Below the pieces are notes generated by a model. The model worked only from the letters and a program-made list of their open reading frames with translations. It did not search any database and was not told the DNA's origin. This document shows, piece after piece, positions 1 to 7,112 of a stretch of 16,157 bases of DNA. Made by a program: the position numbers and the translations under genes. The stretch is from an uncultured Clostridia bacterium (GTDB taxonomy: Bacteria > Bacillota > Clostridia > Christensenellales > Aristaeellaceae): positions 1 to 16,157 of the forward strand of contig CAKTUS010000057.1 of the NCBI GenBank assembly GCA_934621485.1, given 5' to 3'. The number at the start of each line of letters is the position of its first letter. Positions within the stretch are counted from its first letter, which is position 1.

Positions 1-73
1 TCAAGTTATTGACTGTCGTTCTTGCGTTTCTTTCCTCTGTATCGTTTTCAAGGTTCGGCGCTCTCAAGCGAGC
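1..73 (-). other. Leftward leader, resembling a pre-16S rRNA leader
   Basis: Read on the minus strand, this is the 5' end of a transcript from the strong promoter at 80-108. It starts with a small hairpin (CGCT-TGAG-AGCG) and continues with ACCTTGAAAACGATACAGAG, then an A/G-rich stretch ending GTCAATAACTTGA. The CTTGAAAAC...ACA pattern resembles the box-like sequences found in Firmicutes rRNA leaders and spacers. I infer that a 16S rRNA gene lies just left of the window. No mature rRNA sequence is present here, so this rests on leader style and promoter strength only. It could instead be the leader of some other strongly expressed gene. Confidence 0.4.
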
Positions 74-79
74 TTGTTT

Positions 80-108
80 ATAATACCACTGTCCCGTTTC
101 TTTGTCAA
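80..108 (-). promoter_or_regulatory. Strong leftward sigma-A promoter with A-tract UP-like region
   Basis: On the minus strand, TTGACA (103-108) is followed by a 17-nt spacer and TATTAT (80-85). The -35 is perfect and the -10 has five of six consensus bases. Immediately upstream (about 109-150) are phased A-tracts on the same strand, the composition expected of an UP element at rRNA promoters. It would transcribe out of the left edge, away from deoB. Confidence 0.7.
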
Positions 109-236
109 CACCTTTTTTCCGTTTTTTTACGAATTTTTTTCTTTCTTCATTGTCACGTCTTGTTTTCATATTTTTTCTTCCTATTTATAATATGGCAAAA
201 AGCGTTCTTCTCTTCCGGTGTACTTTTGCGCCGGGT

Positions 237-266
237 CTGGCAATTTCCGCTCATTCGTTGTACAAT
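237..266 (+). promoter_or_regulatory. Probable promoter of deoB-punA
   Basis: CTGGCA (237-242, four of six -35 consensus bases), an 18-nt spacer and TACAAT (261-266, five of six -10 bases). Transcription would start near 272-274 and leave a short leader carrying AGGAGG at 283-288. It is moderate in quality and the only well-placed candidate before deoB. The rest of 109-236 is T-rich DNA with no gene. Confidence 0.5.
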
Positions 267-299
267 AGAGATACCAAAAAGCAGGAGGTTTCCACAGCC

Positions 300-1463
300 A
301 TGAAACGTGTTTTTCTGATTGTTCTGGACAGCGTTGGCGCCGGCTATCTGCCGGACGCCGCACAGTATGGCGATGTTGGGGCCAACACGCTGGGCCATAT
401 CATCGCCGAAAAGAATCCCCAGCTTCCCCACATGGCGCAAATGGGACTGGGACTGATTCCCGGCGTAGGCGGTCAACAGCCCAATGGCGGCGCAGGCGCC
501 TTTGGCCGTGCCATTGAGGTTTCGGCCGGCAAGGATACCACCACCGGTCACTGGGAAATGACCGGTCTGCGGCTGAACAAGCCCTTCCCCACCTATCCCA
601 ACGGTTTCCCCCAGGAGGTCATCGACGCTTTTGAGCAGGCCATCGGCACCAAGGTACTGGGTAACTATCCGGCCAGTGGCACCGTCATTTTGGACGAGCT
701 GGGCGAGGAGCACATGCGCACCCGTTATCCCATTGTCTATACCTCCGCCGACAGCGTATTCCAGATTGCCTGTCACGAAACAATCTACAGCGACGACCAG
801 CTCTATGACATGTGCCGCAAGGCTCGGGCCATTTTGCAGGGCGACCATGCCGTCGGCCGCGTTATCGCCCGGCCCTTTATCGGCTCTGGCAAGGGGCATT
901 TCACCCGCACACCTCATCGCCGTGACTTTTCTCTGCCGCCTACGGGCAAAACCATCCTGAACCTGCTTCAGGAAAACGGCATTTTCACCATGGGTATTGG
1001 CAAAATTGAGGATATCTTCTGCATGAGCGGTATTGCGGAAAGCGATCATGCCGCCGGCAATCCCGCATGCGTGGATTCTTTGGTTAAGCACATGCGGCGT
1101 GACTTCAACGGCCTGATGTTTGTGAATTTGGTAGATTTCGACTCCGTCTATGGTCACCGCCGCGATGTGCAGGGCTATGCAGATGCGCTGGCCTACTTTG
1201 ACGCCCGCCTGCCGGAAATTCAAAGCCTGATGCACCAGGAGGATTTGCTGATTCTGACTGCCGATCACGGCTGCGATCCTTCCTTTACTGGCACCGATCA
1301 TACCCGCGAGTATGTGCCCATTCTGGCCTGGAGCCCCCGCATGACCGGCCTGACCGACCTGGGTACCCGCAAGACCTACGCCGATATTGCCGCTACCATC
1401 GCCGATCTGTACGGCCTGAGCGAACGTTTTGGAGCCGAGTCCTTCGCCAGCCTGCTGAAATAA
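300..1463 (+). CDS. deoB: Phosphopentomutase
   Basis: Interconverts ribose-1-phosphate (or deoxyribose-1-phosphate) and the 5-phosphate in the cytosol, passing nucleoside sugars to central metabolism. The 387-residue product matches the usual DeoB length. It has the alkaline-phosphatase-superfamily metal site: LDSVGAGYLPDA near residues 9-20, GKDTTTGHWEMTG at about 77-89 with the expected phosphorylated Thr, VDFDSVYGHRRD at about 278-289, TADHGCDP at 320-327 and TDHTREYVPIL at 332-342. The ATG at 300 is chosen because AGGAGG lies 11 nt upstream and the protein then begins with the conserved MKRVFLIVLDS; the frame stays open further upstream through non-homologous, T-rich DNA. punA follows 16 nt downstream, so the two are surely one transcript. 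B. subtilis has the same pairing (drm-pupG). Nothing in the protein looks damaged. Confidence 0.97.
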   Translation: MKRVFLIVLDSVGAGYLPDAAQYGDVGANTLGHIIAEKNPQLPHMAQMGLGLIPGVGGQQPNGGAGAFGRAIEVSAGKDTTTGHWEMTGLRLNKPFPTYPNGFPQEVIDAFEQAIGTKVLGNYPASGTVILDELGEEHMRTRYPIVYTSADSVFQIACHETIYSDDQLYDMCRKARAILQGDHAVGRVIARPFIGSGKGHFTRTPHRRDFSLPPTGKTILNLLQENGIFTMGIGKIEDIFCMSGIAESDHAAGNPACVDSLVKHMRRDFNGLMFVNLVDFDSVYGHRRDVQGYADALAYFDARLPEIQSLMHQEDLLILTADHGCDPSFTGTDHTREYVPILAWSPRMTGLTDLGTRKTYADIAATIADLYGLSERFGAESFASLLK

Positions 1464-1479
1464 AGGAGGTTTTTCCCCC

Positions 1480-2310
1480 ATGAACAACCAAGCTTATCTG
1501 GAAAAAATCAATACCGCCGCCCAAACCATTGAAGCCGCTTGCGGCAGGGCCGAGGTAGGCGTCATTCTGGGCAGCGGCCTGGGCGGCTATGTGGAAGCCC
1601 TGGAAGGCGCCAAGTCTATCGCCTATCGGGACATTCCCAGTTTCCCCGTTTCCACCGCGCCAGGTCACGAGGGCCGCTGGTGGAGCGGAACGCTTCACGG
1701 CAAAACGGTTTGCATGATGCAGGGCCGTTTCCACAGCTACGAGGGCTACGACCTGCGGGACGTTACCCTGCCCATTCGCGTGATGAAGCGTCTGGGTGTA
1801 AAGCTGCTGATTCTGACCAACGCAGCCGGCGGCGTGAATACCGGCTATGAGCCCGGCGACCTGATGCTGATTGAGGACTTCATCAACCTGTCCGGCAAAA
1901 ACCCGCTGACCGGCCCCAATCTGGACGAGTTCGGCCCCCGGTTCCCGGACATGTGCCATGTGTACGACCTGCCTTTGCAAAAGCTGGCGCAGGATGTGGC
2001 CCAAAGGCTGAACATCCGCCTGCGCAAGGGCGTCTACTGCTGGATGAACGGCCCCAGCTACGAATCTCCCGCCGAAATCCGCATGGCCCGCATCGTGGGC
2101 GCGGATGCGGTTGGCATGTCCACCGTTCCCGAAAGCATCGTGGCCAACCATTGCGGCATGCAGATTCTGGGCATCAGCTGCATCACCAACATGGCCGCCG
2201 GTATTTTGAATCAGCCCTTGACCCATCAGGAGGTTATGGAGACTGGCGAGCGTGTGAAGGAAACCTTCCGCGCCCTGATTGACGGCGTTGTGGAGGCCGC
2301 TCAGCTGTAA
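1480..2310 (+). CDS. punA: Purine-nucleoside phosphorylase, trimeric (inosine/guanosine) type
   Basis: Cleaves purine nucleosides with phosphate to the free base and ribose-1-phosphate, which the upstream DeoB then isomerises. The 276-residue product fits the trimeric PNP family of about 270-290 residues. Family motifs are present in order: VILGSGLGG (phosphate loop, about 28-36), GRFHSYEGY (about 82-90), TNAAGGVNTGYEPGD (about 110-124), GPSYESPAEIRM (base-recognition Glu, about 189-200) and SCITNMAAGI near 232-241, with the purine-binding Asn. The ATG follows AAAGGAGG in the 16-nt gap after deoB, overlapping the deoB stop region, which suggests translational coupling. A strong hairpin follows the stop codon. 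Substrate class (6-oxopurines) is inferred from family, not from a test. Usual symbols are punA, pupG or deoD. Confidence 0.96.
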   Translation: MNNQAYLEKINTAAQTIEAACGRAEVGVILGSGLGGYVEALEGAKSIAYRDIPSFPVSTAPGHEGRWWSGTLHGKTVCMMQGRFHSYEGYDLRDVTLPIRVMKRLGVKLLILTNAAGGVNTGYEPGDLMLIEDFINLSGKNPLTGPNLDEFGPRFPDMCHVYDLPLQKLAQDVAQRLNIRLRKGVYCWMNGPSYESPAEIRMARIVGADAVGMSTVPESIVANHCGMQILGISCITNMAAGILNQPLTHQEVMETGERVKETFRALIDGVVEAAQL

Positions 2311-2332
2311 TCTGTTCCTCCCCACATCACAG

Positions 2333-2366
2333 TTCGCCCCGCGTTCTCGCAGGAACGCGGGGCGAA
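2333..2366. terminator. Shared bidirectional hairpin between convergent operons
   Basis: A perfect 14-bp stem (TTCGCCCCGCGTTC, 2333-2346, with its complement at 2353-2366) and a 6-nt loop lie in the 60-nt gap between punA (+) and the acyl-CoA synthetase (-). The position and very stable GC stem argue for a terminator used from both sides. Neither strand has a long T tract after the stem (TGGTTTA on +), so efficiency is uncertain. Confidence 0.75.
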
Positions 2367-2370
2367 TGGT

Positions 2371-4008
2371 TTATGCCTGAGTCTGGTGCTCCACCAGCCG
2401 GGTCGCGCCGTATTTTTGCCGCAGCGCCGGTTTTTCAATTTTGCCGGTGGGGTTGCGGGGCACAGGCGCAAAAATGATTTTTCGGGGCCGCTTGTACCGG
2501 GGCAGGCTGGCGCAGAAAGCGTTGATTTCCTCTTCGGTGCAGCTCGCGCCTTCCTTGAGCTCGATGATAGCCGCGGGAATTTCTCCCAGTCGCGGATGAG
2601 GCAGGCCGATAACCGCCACATCCTTCACTGCCGGATGGCCGTGCAGGAAATCCTCAATTTGCACCGGATACAGGTTTTCGCCGCCGGAGATGATCACGTC
2701 CTTTTTGCGGTCTACCAGATAGAGGAAGCCCTCCTCATCCCGCATAGCCATATCGCCGGTGCGCAGCCACCCGCCCGGCAGCAGCACCTCCCGAGTGGCT
2801 TTTTCATCATGATAATAGCAGGTCATCACACCGGGGCCCTTCACACACAGCTCGCCCACTTCCCGCCCACGGGCTTCGCGGCCGTCGGCGGCCAAAATTT
2901 TCACCTGCCAGCCAAACCCGGGCACGCCGATGGCACCCACCTTCCGCTCGTTTTCCAGCCCCAAATGCACGCAGCCCGGGCCAATGGACTCAGACAGGCC
3001 GTAGTTGGTATCATAGCTATGGTGCGGGAACACCTTTTTCCACCGTTTAATCAGCGACGGCGGCACCGGCTGCGCGCCGATGTGCATCAGCCGCCACTGG
3101 TTCAGCTCATATTCCTCCGGGCGAATGGCTCCGCTGTCAATGGCGTCCAGAATATCCTGGGCCCAGGGCACCAGCAGCCACACAATGGTGCAGCGCTCCC
3201 TGGACACGGCGTCCATAATCCACTGGGGCTTGGCGCCCCGCAGCAGCACCGCCTTGCCGCCGGTCATCAGGCTGCCGAACCAGTGCATCTTGGCCCCGGT
3301 ATGGTACAGGGGCGGAATGCACAAAAACACATCCTCATGGGTTTGCCGGTGGTGGTTCTGCTCGGTGCGCATGGCGTGCATCAGGCTTTCATGGTTGTGC
3401 AGGATGGCCTTGGGAAAGCCCGTTGTACCGGAAGAAAAGTAAATGGCCCCATCATCGCTGTCGCGCAGGGGAATTTGCGGGTCCCGGCTGGAGCAGTAGG
3501 CAATCATGTCCTGGTAACTGTCGGCAAATACCGGGCATCCCTGGCCCACGTAGAACAGGTGCTTCACCTGCGGGATGCTCTCGCAGATTTCCTCAATGCG
3601 GCCAATGAACTCCGGCCCGAACACCAGCATGGCGCTGTCGGACTTTTGCAGGCAGTACAAAATCTCCTGCGAGGTATAGCGGTAGTTGAGGGGCACCACC
3701 ACCGCTCCGGCCTTCAGCGCGCCGAAATAAATGGGCAGCCACTCGATACAGTTCATCATCAGCAGAGCCACCTTGTCGCCCTTTTTGCAGCCGCGGGTCA
3801 GCAGCAGGTTGGCGAAGCGGTTGGCCTTGCAGTCAAAGTCCTGCCAGGTCATTTCCCGGCGGTAGGCTTTGCCTGCCTGGGGCGGCGTCAGGCTGTATTC
3901 CTTCCAGGTGATACGGCTTTCCGGCTCGTAGGAAGGGTTCACCTCCACCAGGGCAATCTCGTCCGGGTACAGCAGAGCGTTTTGCTTCAAAGCTTCCGTA
4001 ATGGGCAT
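2371..4008 (-). CDS. Class I adenylate-forming acyl-CoA synthetase (AMP-binding)
   Basis: Expected to activate a carboxylic acid with ATP to an acyl-adenylate and transfer it to CoA. The 545-residue protein has the full ANL-superfamily set: AIYFSSGTTGFPKAI (P-loop, about 188-202), NYGLSESIGPG (about 335-345), GGWLRTGDM (about 412-420), LVDRKKDVIISGGENLYP (hinge, about 431-448) and NPTGKIEKPALRQKY near the C-terminus with catalytic Lys at about 523. The ATG at 4008 follows GGAAAGGAAG at good spacing and gives a family-like N-terminus; upstream sequence in this frame is the T-box leader and is not coding. Residues about 30-57 hold two similar motifs, ITWKEYS and MTWQDFD, so this region looks extended. 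The substrate cannot be read from sequence: fatty, branched or aryl acid are all possible. It is a single-gene transcript with a T-box, which is unusual for this enzyme class. Confidence 0.9.
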   Translation of the reverse strand: MPITEALKQNALLYPDEIALVEVNPSYEPESRITWKEYSLTPPQAGKAYRREMTWQDFDCKANRFANLLLTRGCKKGDKVALLMMNCIEWLPIYFGALKAGAVVVPLNYRYTSQEILYCLQKSDSAMLVFGPEFIGRIEEICESIPQVKHLFYVGQGCPVFADSYQDMIAYCSSRDPQIPLRDSDDGAIYFSSGTTGFPKAILHNHESLMHAMRTEQNHHRQTHEDVFLCIPPLYHTGAKMHWFGSLMTGGKAVLLRGAKPQWIMDAVSRERCTIVWLLVPWAQDILDAIDSGAIRPEEYELNQWRLMHIGAQPVPPSLIKRWKKVFPHHSYDTNYGLSESIGPGCVHLGLENERKVGAIGVPGFGWQVKILAADGREARGREVGELCVKGPGVMTCYYHDEKATREVLLPGGWLRTGDMAMRDEEGFLYLVDRKKDVIISGGENLYPVQIEDFLHGHPAVKDVAVIGLPHPRLGEIPAAIIELKEGASCTEEEINAFCASLPRYKRPRKIIFAPVPRNPTGKIEKPALRQKYGATRLVEHQTQA

Positions 4009-4037
4009 CGGGGGCTTCCTTTCCTGCGGAAGGCATG

Positions 4038-4072
4038 AAAAAACGCCCTCCGCAAACCATGATTTGCAGAGG
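4038..4072 (-). terminator. Regulated intrinsic terminator of the T-box leader
   Basis: On the minus strand CCTCTGCAAA (4063-4072) pairs with TTTGCGGAGG (4047-4056) through a 6-nt loop. GCG and six T residues (4038-4043) follow. It sits 13 nt after the T-box sequence and about 30 nt before the start codon, the expected place for a tRNA-controlled attenuator. Confidence 0.88.
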
Positions 4073-4313
4073 ACGACATTTTGCCGCGGTACCACCTCAA
4101 TTGCAGTTGCCTGCCGCTTCGGCACGGGCCTGTAAGACCGATGCCTTGCCGCTGTTACGGGCGGTCCCGGCGCCCCTACTGAGCCCTCAGGCCGTTCAGT
4201 TTGCTGCTGGCGGGTGTATTTCGGGCTCTTCGCGCTGCTGCCTTGCACCTTCCGGCAGTTCTCTGAAGCGCTCCAGGCCGTACTTCTCCCGGTCATGGCA
4301 TTTGGTTGGATGT
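4038..4313 (-). promoter_or_regulatory. T-box riboswitch leader (best specifier reading UAC, Tyr)
   Basis: This RNA senses the charging state of a specific tRNA and lets transcription continue when the uncharged form binds. Visible parts, in transcript order: lower Stem I CGGG (4288-4291) pairing with CCCG (4211-4214); the S-turn AGTA (4281-4284) opposite GAA (4220-4222); the AGAGA motif (4260-4264) followed by a GGTGCAAGG distal segment; and the T-box GAGGTGGTACCGCG (4085-4098), whose TGGT pairs with a tRNA end carrying discriminator A. In the specifier loop the sequence is GAA-A-TAC-A before the lower helix. That makes TAC (4216-4218) the best specifier, since it ends in C and is followed by a purine. 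ATA (Ile), one base earlier, is a weaker alternative. The identity of the element is secure; the codon assignment is my inference. Confidence 0.9.
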
Positions 4314-4319
4314 GTTGTC

Positions 4320-4347
4320 ATTATAACCGATTTGCACAAGAAGTCAA
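4320..4347 (-). promoter_or_regulatory. Promoter of the T-box / acyl-CoA synthetase transcript
   Basis: On the minus strand, TTGACT (4342-4347), a 16-nt spacer and a perfect TATAAT (4320-4325). The predicted start near 4313 is about 20 nt before the first Stem I bases. The promoter lies in the short gap after the upstream PBP gene, so the T-box unit is transcribed on its own. Confidence 0.8.
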
Positions 4348-4372
4348 CGCTTCGCCTGCTTCTTTTTTGTTT

Positions 4373-5788
4373 TTACCTTGCCAGATACGTAAAAATCTTT
4401 TGGGCGATGGGCGCGGCCACGCTGCCGCCGCTGCCGCCCTCCTCCACCATAACGCACACGGCGTAGGGGTACTGGCTGCTTTCAATGTAGCCGGTAAACC
4501 AGGCGTGGGTCACTGCCCGGCCGTTTACATTGCCCTCGGCGCTGCCGGTTTTGCCGGCAATGGTCAGGCCGTCCACGGCCGCCTTCGTGCCGGTGCCGTT
4601 TTTCACCACGTCCTTCATAAAGGTTGCCAGGGTGGAGGCCACCTGCGGCGTGCAGGCGGTGCGGTACTCCTTTTGCGCAAAGCGCAGCCGCACAACGCCG
4701 CTGGGGCTTTCCACCCGGGAAATCAGCCGGGGCTCCATCATCACGCCGCCGTTGGCAATGGCGGCGGATACCATGCACATGTGCAATGGGGTGGCCGCCA
4801 CCTGGCTTTGGCCGTCTCCGCTCCAGGCAATTTCCAGGTTGGTGCGGTTTTTGGTGGGATACGCGCTGTTTTCCACCACCAGGTCGCGAAACAGAAAATT
4901 ATCGTTGAAGCCAAAGCTCTCCGCCGTTTTGCGCAACGCCTGGTCGCCCACCAGCAAGGCTGTTTGGGCGAATACATTGTTGCAGCTCACCCGGAACGCC
5001 CGGGCCAGGGTCAGCTCGCCGTGGCTGGCCATGCCGTAGTCGGTAATGGTACGGTCGTCCACCTGGGTAGCGCCGGTGCAGGTATAGACTCGGGTTTGCG
5101 CGTCGGCCAGGTTTTGCAGCGCCGACGCTGCCGTAATGATTTTGAAGGTGGAGCCGGGAGGCAGGGTGCTTTGCAGCGCCCGGTTCCAAAACGGGTGGGT
5201 GGAGGAGTTTTTGATTTCATCCGTCACGTTCATGGGGTCGTACACCGGCAGGCTCACCAGGGACAGCACCTCGCCGGTTTGATAGTTCAAAACCACCACC
5301 GCGCCGCACTTGGTGCGGGTTTTGCTGTTTTGCAGCCACTGGTCCACAATGTAAGCGCTCAGCTTGCTGTCCACGGTTACGGTAATGCTGTCTCCCTTGC
5401 GGGTTTTGCCGCTGAGCAGGTCGCTGATGCGTTCGGACAGGCTGGTTTCAAACCCCAGCAGATAGTTGGCCTGAAAGGAATCCAGGCCGTTGGCCACGTT
5501 GCCGTCGTTGTCGCCAATCAGGTGCACCAGGCTGCTGCGGGCCCACACGTCGCTTTGATAGGTACGGTTGCCGTTTTCATCGGCGCCGGCAATGACAACG
5601 CCGTTGCGGTCGTAGATATCGCCGGGAATCACGCTGCTTTTGGCGTTGCGGTAGCGGGTGTTGCGGGCGCTGGACACCCAGCGGCTGCCGTAAAAGGACA
5701 CGGAATACACCCCGTAGCCCGCCGCGGTTAAAAGCAGCACAATGGTCAGCAGGGTCAGCAGCCGAAACCGCATGCGCTGTTGCTTCAT
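4373..5788 (-). CDS. Class B penicillin-binding protein (transpeptidase, PbpA/FtsI-like)
   Basis: Membrane-anchored D,D-transpeptidase that cross-links peptidoglycan made by the SEDS partner encoded just upstream. The 471-residue protein has a short cytosolic N-terminus (MKQQRMRFR), one membrane anchor at about 10-30, then an extracytoplasmic part with IPGDIYDRNGVVIA at about 54-67. The penicillin-binding fold shows all three active-site motifs: STFK at 213-216 within LPPGSTFKIITAASAL, SCN at 268-270, and KTG at 413-415 in GKTGSAEGN. It is compact, like the PbpA proteins of about 490 residues and unlike larger PBP2 or SpoVD proteins; no PASTA repeats are seen. The ATG at 5788 follows GAGGAGTGAGGGC, which lies inside the end of the SEDS gene with a 4-nt gap, indicating translational coupling. 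Whether it serves elongation, division or sporulation is not decidable from this sequence. Confidence 0.93.
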   Translation of the reverse strand: MKQQRMRFRLLTLLTIVLLLTAAGYGVYSVSFYGSRWVSSARNTRYRNAKSSVIPGDIYDRNGVVIAGADENGNRTYQSDVWARSSLVHLIGDNDGNVANGLDSFQANYLLGFETSLSERISDLLSGKTRKGDSITVTVDSKLSAYIVDQWLQNSKTRTKCGAVVVLNYQTGEVLSLVSLPVYDPMNVTDEIKNSSTHPFWNRALQSTLPPGSTFKIITAASALQNLADAQTRVYTCTGATQVDDRTITDYGMASHGELTLARAFRVSCNNVFAQTALLVGDQALRKTAESFGFNDNFLFRDLVVENSAYPTKNRTNLEIAWSGDGQSQVAATPLHMCMVSAAIANGGVMMEPRLISRVESPSGVVRLRFAQKEYRTACTPQVASTLATFMKDVVKNGTGTKAAVDGLTIAGKTGSAEGNVNGRAVTHAWFTGYIESSQYPYAVCVMVEEGGSGGSVAAPIAQKIFTYLAR

Positions 5789-5792
5789 GCCC

Positions 5793-7112
5793 TCACTCCT
5801 CCTCGTCGGCCCGTTTCAGCAGGCTTTCCTGCTGCAAGGTGCGGCTGATATCGTAGTCGTAGCTCAGGTCGTCCTGGGTTACGCTGCTCACGCCCTGTAT
5901 CAGCCCGATGAGGCCCATACAGCTCACCAGCGACGTGCCGCCATAGCTGACAAAGGGCATGGTGACGCCGGTCAGGGGAATCAGCTTCAACACGCCGCCA
6001 ATGATCACAAAGGTCTGTATCCCCAGCATCACGGTAGCTCCCATGGCCAGAAGGGCGTGAAAGCCGTGCCGGGCGCTCAGGGCGATAAACGCGCCGCGCA
6101 GAATCAAAATCACATACATCATCAGCACCAGCGCCCCAAACAGCACGCCAAACTGCTCGCATATGACGGCAAAAATACAGTCGGTAAAGTACACGGGAAT
6201 CACCCGGGGCGAACCCAGACCCAGCCCCAGGCCAAACAGCCCTCCGGAGGCAATGGCCATCAGCGCCTGCACAATCTGGTAGCCGCTGGTATCGGAATAC
6301 ATCCAGGGATTGCGCCAAATGGCCACCCGCTTTTTCACATGGGCAAACATCTGGTAGCCCGCCACCGCCGCGCCGCAGCCGCCCAGCAGACCCAGCCCCG
6401 TCAGCGGCAGGTTGCCGGTGGAGGCGTAAAACAGGCACAGCCCCGTCATGTAGTAAATCAGAGCGGTGCCCAGGTCCTTTTGCAGCATGAGCACCAGCAG
6501 GCAAAACAGCGCAAACAGCAGCCAGGGCCAAAAGCGGCGGCGGCTCATGAACCAGCTGAGCACCAGCAAAAAGGCGATTTTTACCACCTCGCTGGGCTGA
6601 AGAGACGTGCCGCCAATGCGAATCCAGTTGGTAGCGCCGTTTTGCTCCGTGCCGATGGCCAGGGGCAGGGCAATCAGCAGCCCTGCCGCCAGCATGACCA
6701 CTTTGATCAGAAAATGCCAATTGCGTATGTAGCGCACCACCAGAATACACGCCAGCATGGCCACAATGCCCACGCCGTAATACATGGCCTGCTGGATGCC
6801 CCGGCTGGTGCCCGCCCCCCGGTCGGTGGAGTAGAGCACCAACACGCCCAGGGCGCACAAAAAGTTGGCAATTGCCAGCAGCAGCTTATCCGCCGGAAAA
6901 AACCGGGGCAGCCACATGGTAGCAATATGGATGAGCACCGGCACAGCTACCGCCAGCGCAAATCCCTGCCACTGCCATTCGTCTTGCAAGGCGATGAGCA
7001 AAAACGCGCTGAAATAAAACAGCATCATGGCCGACACCAGCATGCGGTCCGGCCGGCGGCGCCGGCGGCTTTTTTCCTGTTGGGCGGCATAGGCTTTCGA
7101 ACGTCTGCTCAC
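5793..7112 (-). CDS. SEDS peptidoglycan glycosyltransferase (FtsW/RodA/SpoVE family)
   Basis: Polytopic membrane enzyme that polymerises lipid II into glycan strands with a class B PBP. The 439-residue product has a basic N-terminus (EKSRRRRRPDR) and about ten hydrophobic segments. Family signatures include GGTSLQPSEVVKIAFLL (about 167-183), LQKDLGTALIYY (about 210-221), FTDCIFAVICEQFG (about 309-322) with the expected catalytic Asp, and MPFVSYGGTSLVSCMG (about 385-400). The start is GTG at 7112, and its GTGA overlaps the stop of the FHA gene by 4 nt, the classic coupled arrangement. The downstream PBP begins 4 nt after this stop. Gene order FHA, SEDS, PBP matches the Actinobacteria fhaB-rodA-pbpA block and similar Clostridia clusters. 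RodA, FtsW and SpoVE roles cannot be separated from sequence here. Confidence 0.93.
   Translation of the reverse strand: MSRRSKAYAAQQEKSRRRRRPDRMLVSAMMLFYFSAFLLIALQDEWQWQGFALAVAVPVLIHIATMWLPRFFPADKLLLAIANFLCALGVLVLYSTDRGAGTSRGIQQAMYYGVGIVAMLACILVVRYIRNWHFLIKVVMLAAGLLIALPLAIGTEQNGATNWIRIGGTSLQPSEVVKIAFLLVLSWFMSRRRFWPWLLFALFCLLVLMLQKDLGTALIYYMTGLCLFYASTGNLPLTGLGLLGGCGAAVAGYQMFAHVKKRVAIWRNPWMYSDTSGYQIVQALMAIASGGLFGLGLGLGSPRVIPVYFTDCIFAVICEQFGVLFGALVLMMYVILILRGAFIALSARHGFHALLAMGATVMLGIQTFVIIGGVLKLIPLTGVTMPFVSYGGTSLVSCMGLIGLIQGVSSVTQDDLSYDYDISRTLQQESLLKRADEEE

Noticed and set aside
153..1487. Long minus-strand frame opposite deoB
   Set aside because: It mirrors a complete phosphopentomutase and runs into T-rich promoter DNA.
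2386..4038. Long + strand frame opposite the acyl-CoA synthetase
   Set aside because: The real gene on the minus strand has complete ANL motifs; this mirror has none and no ribosome site.
4214..5731. Long + strand frame opposite the PBP gene and T-box
   Set aside because: It is antisense to a PBP with all three active-site motifs, the product is Ala/Gly/His/Val-rich without domains, and it begins inside the T-box leader.
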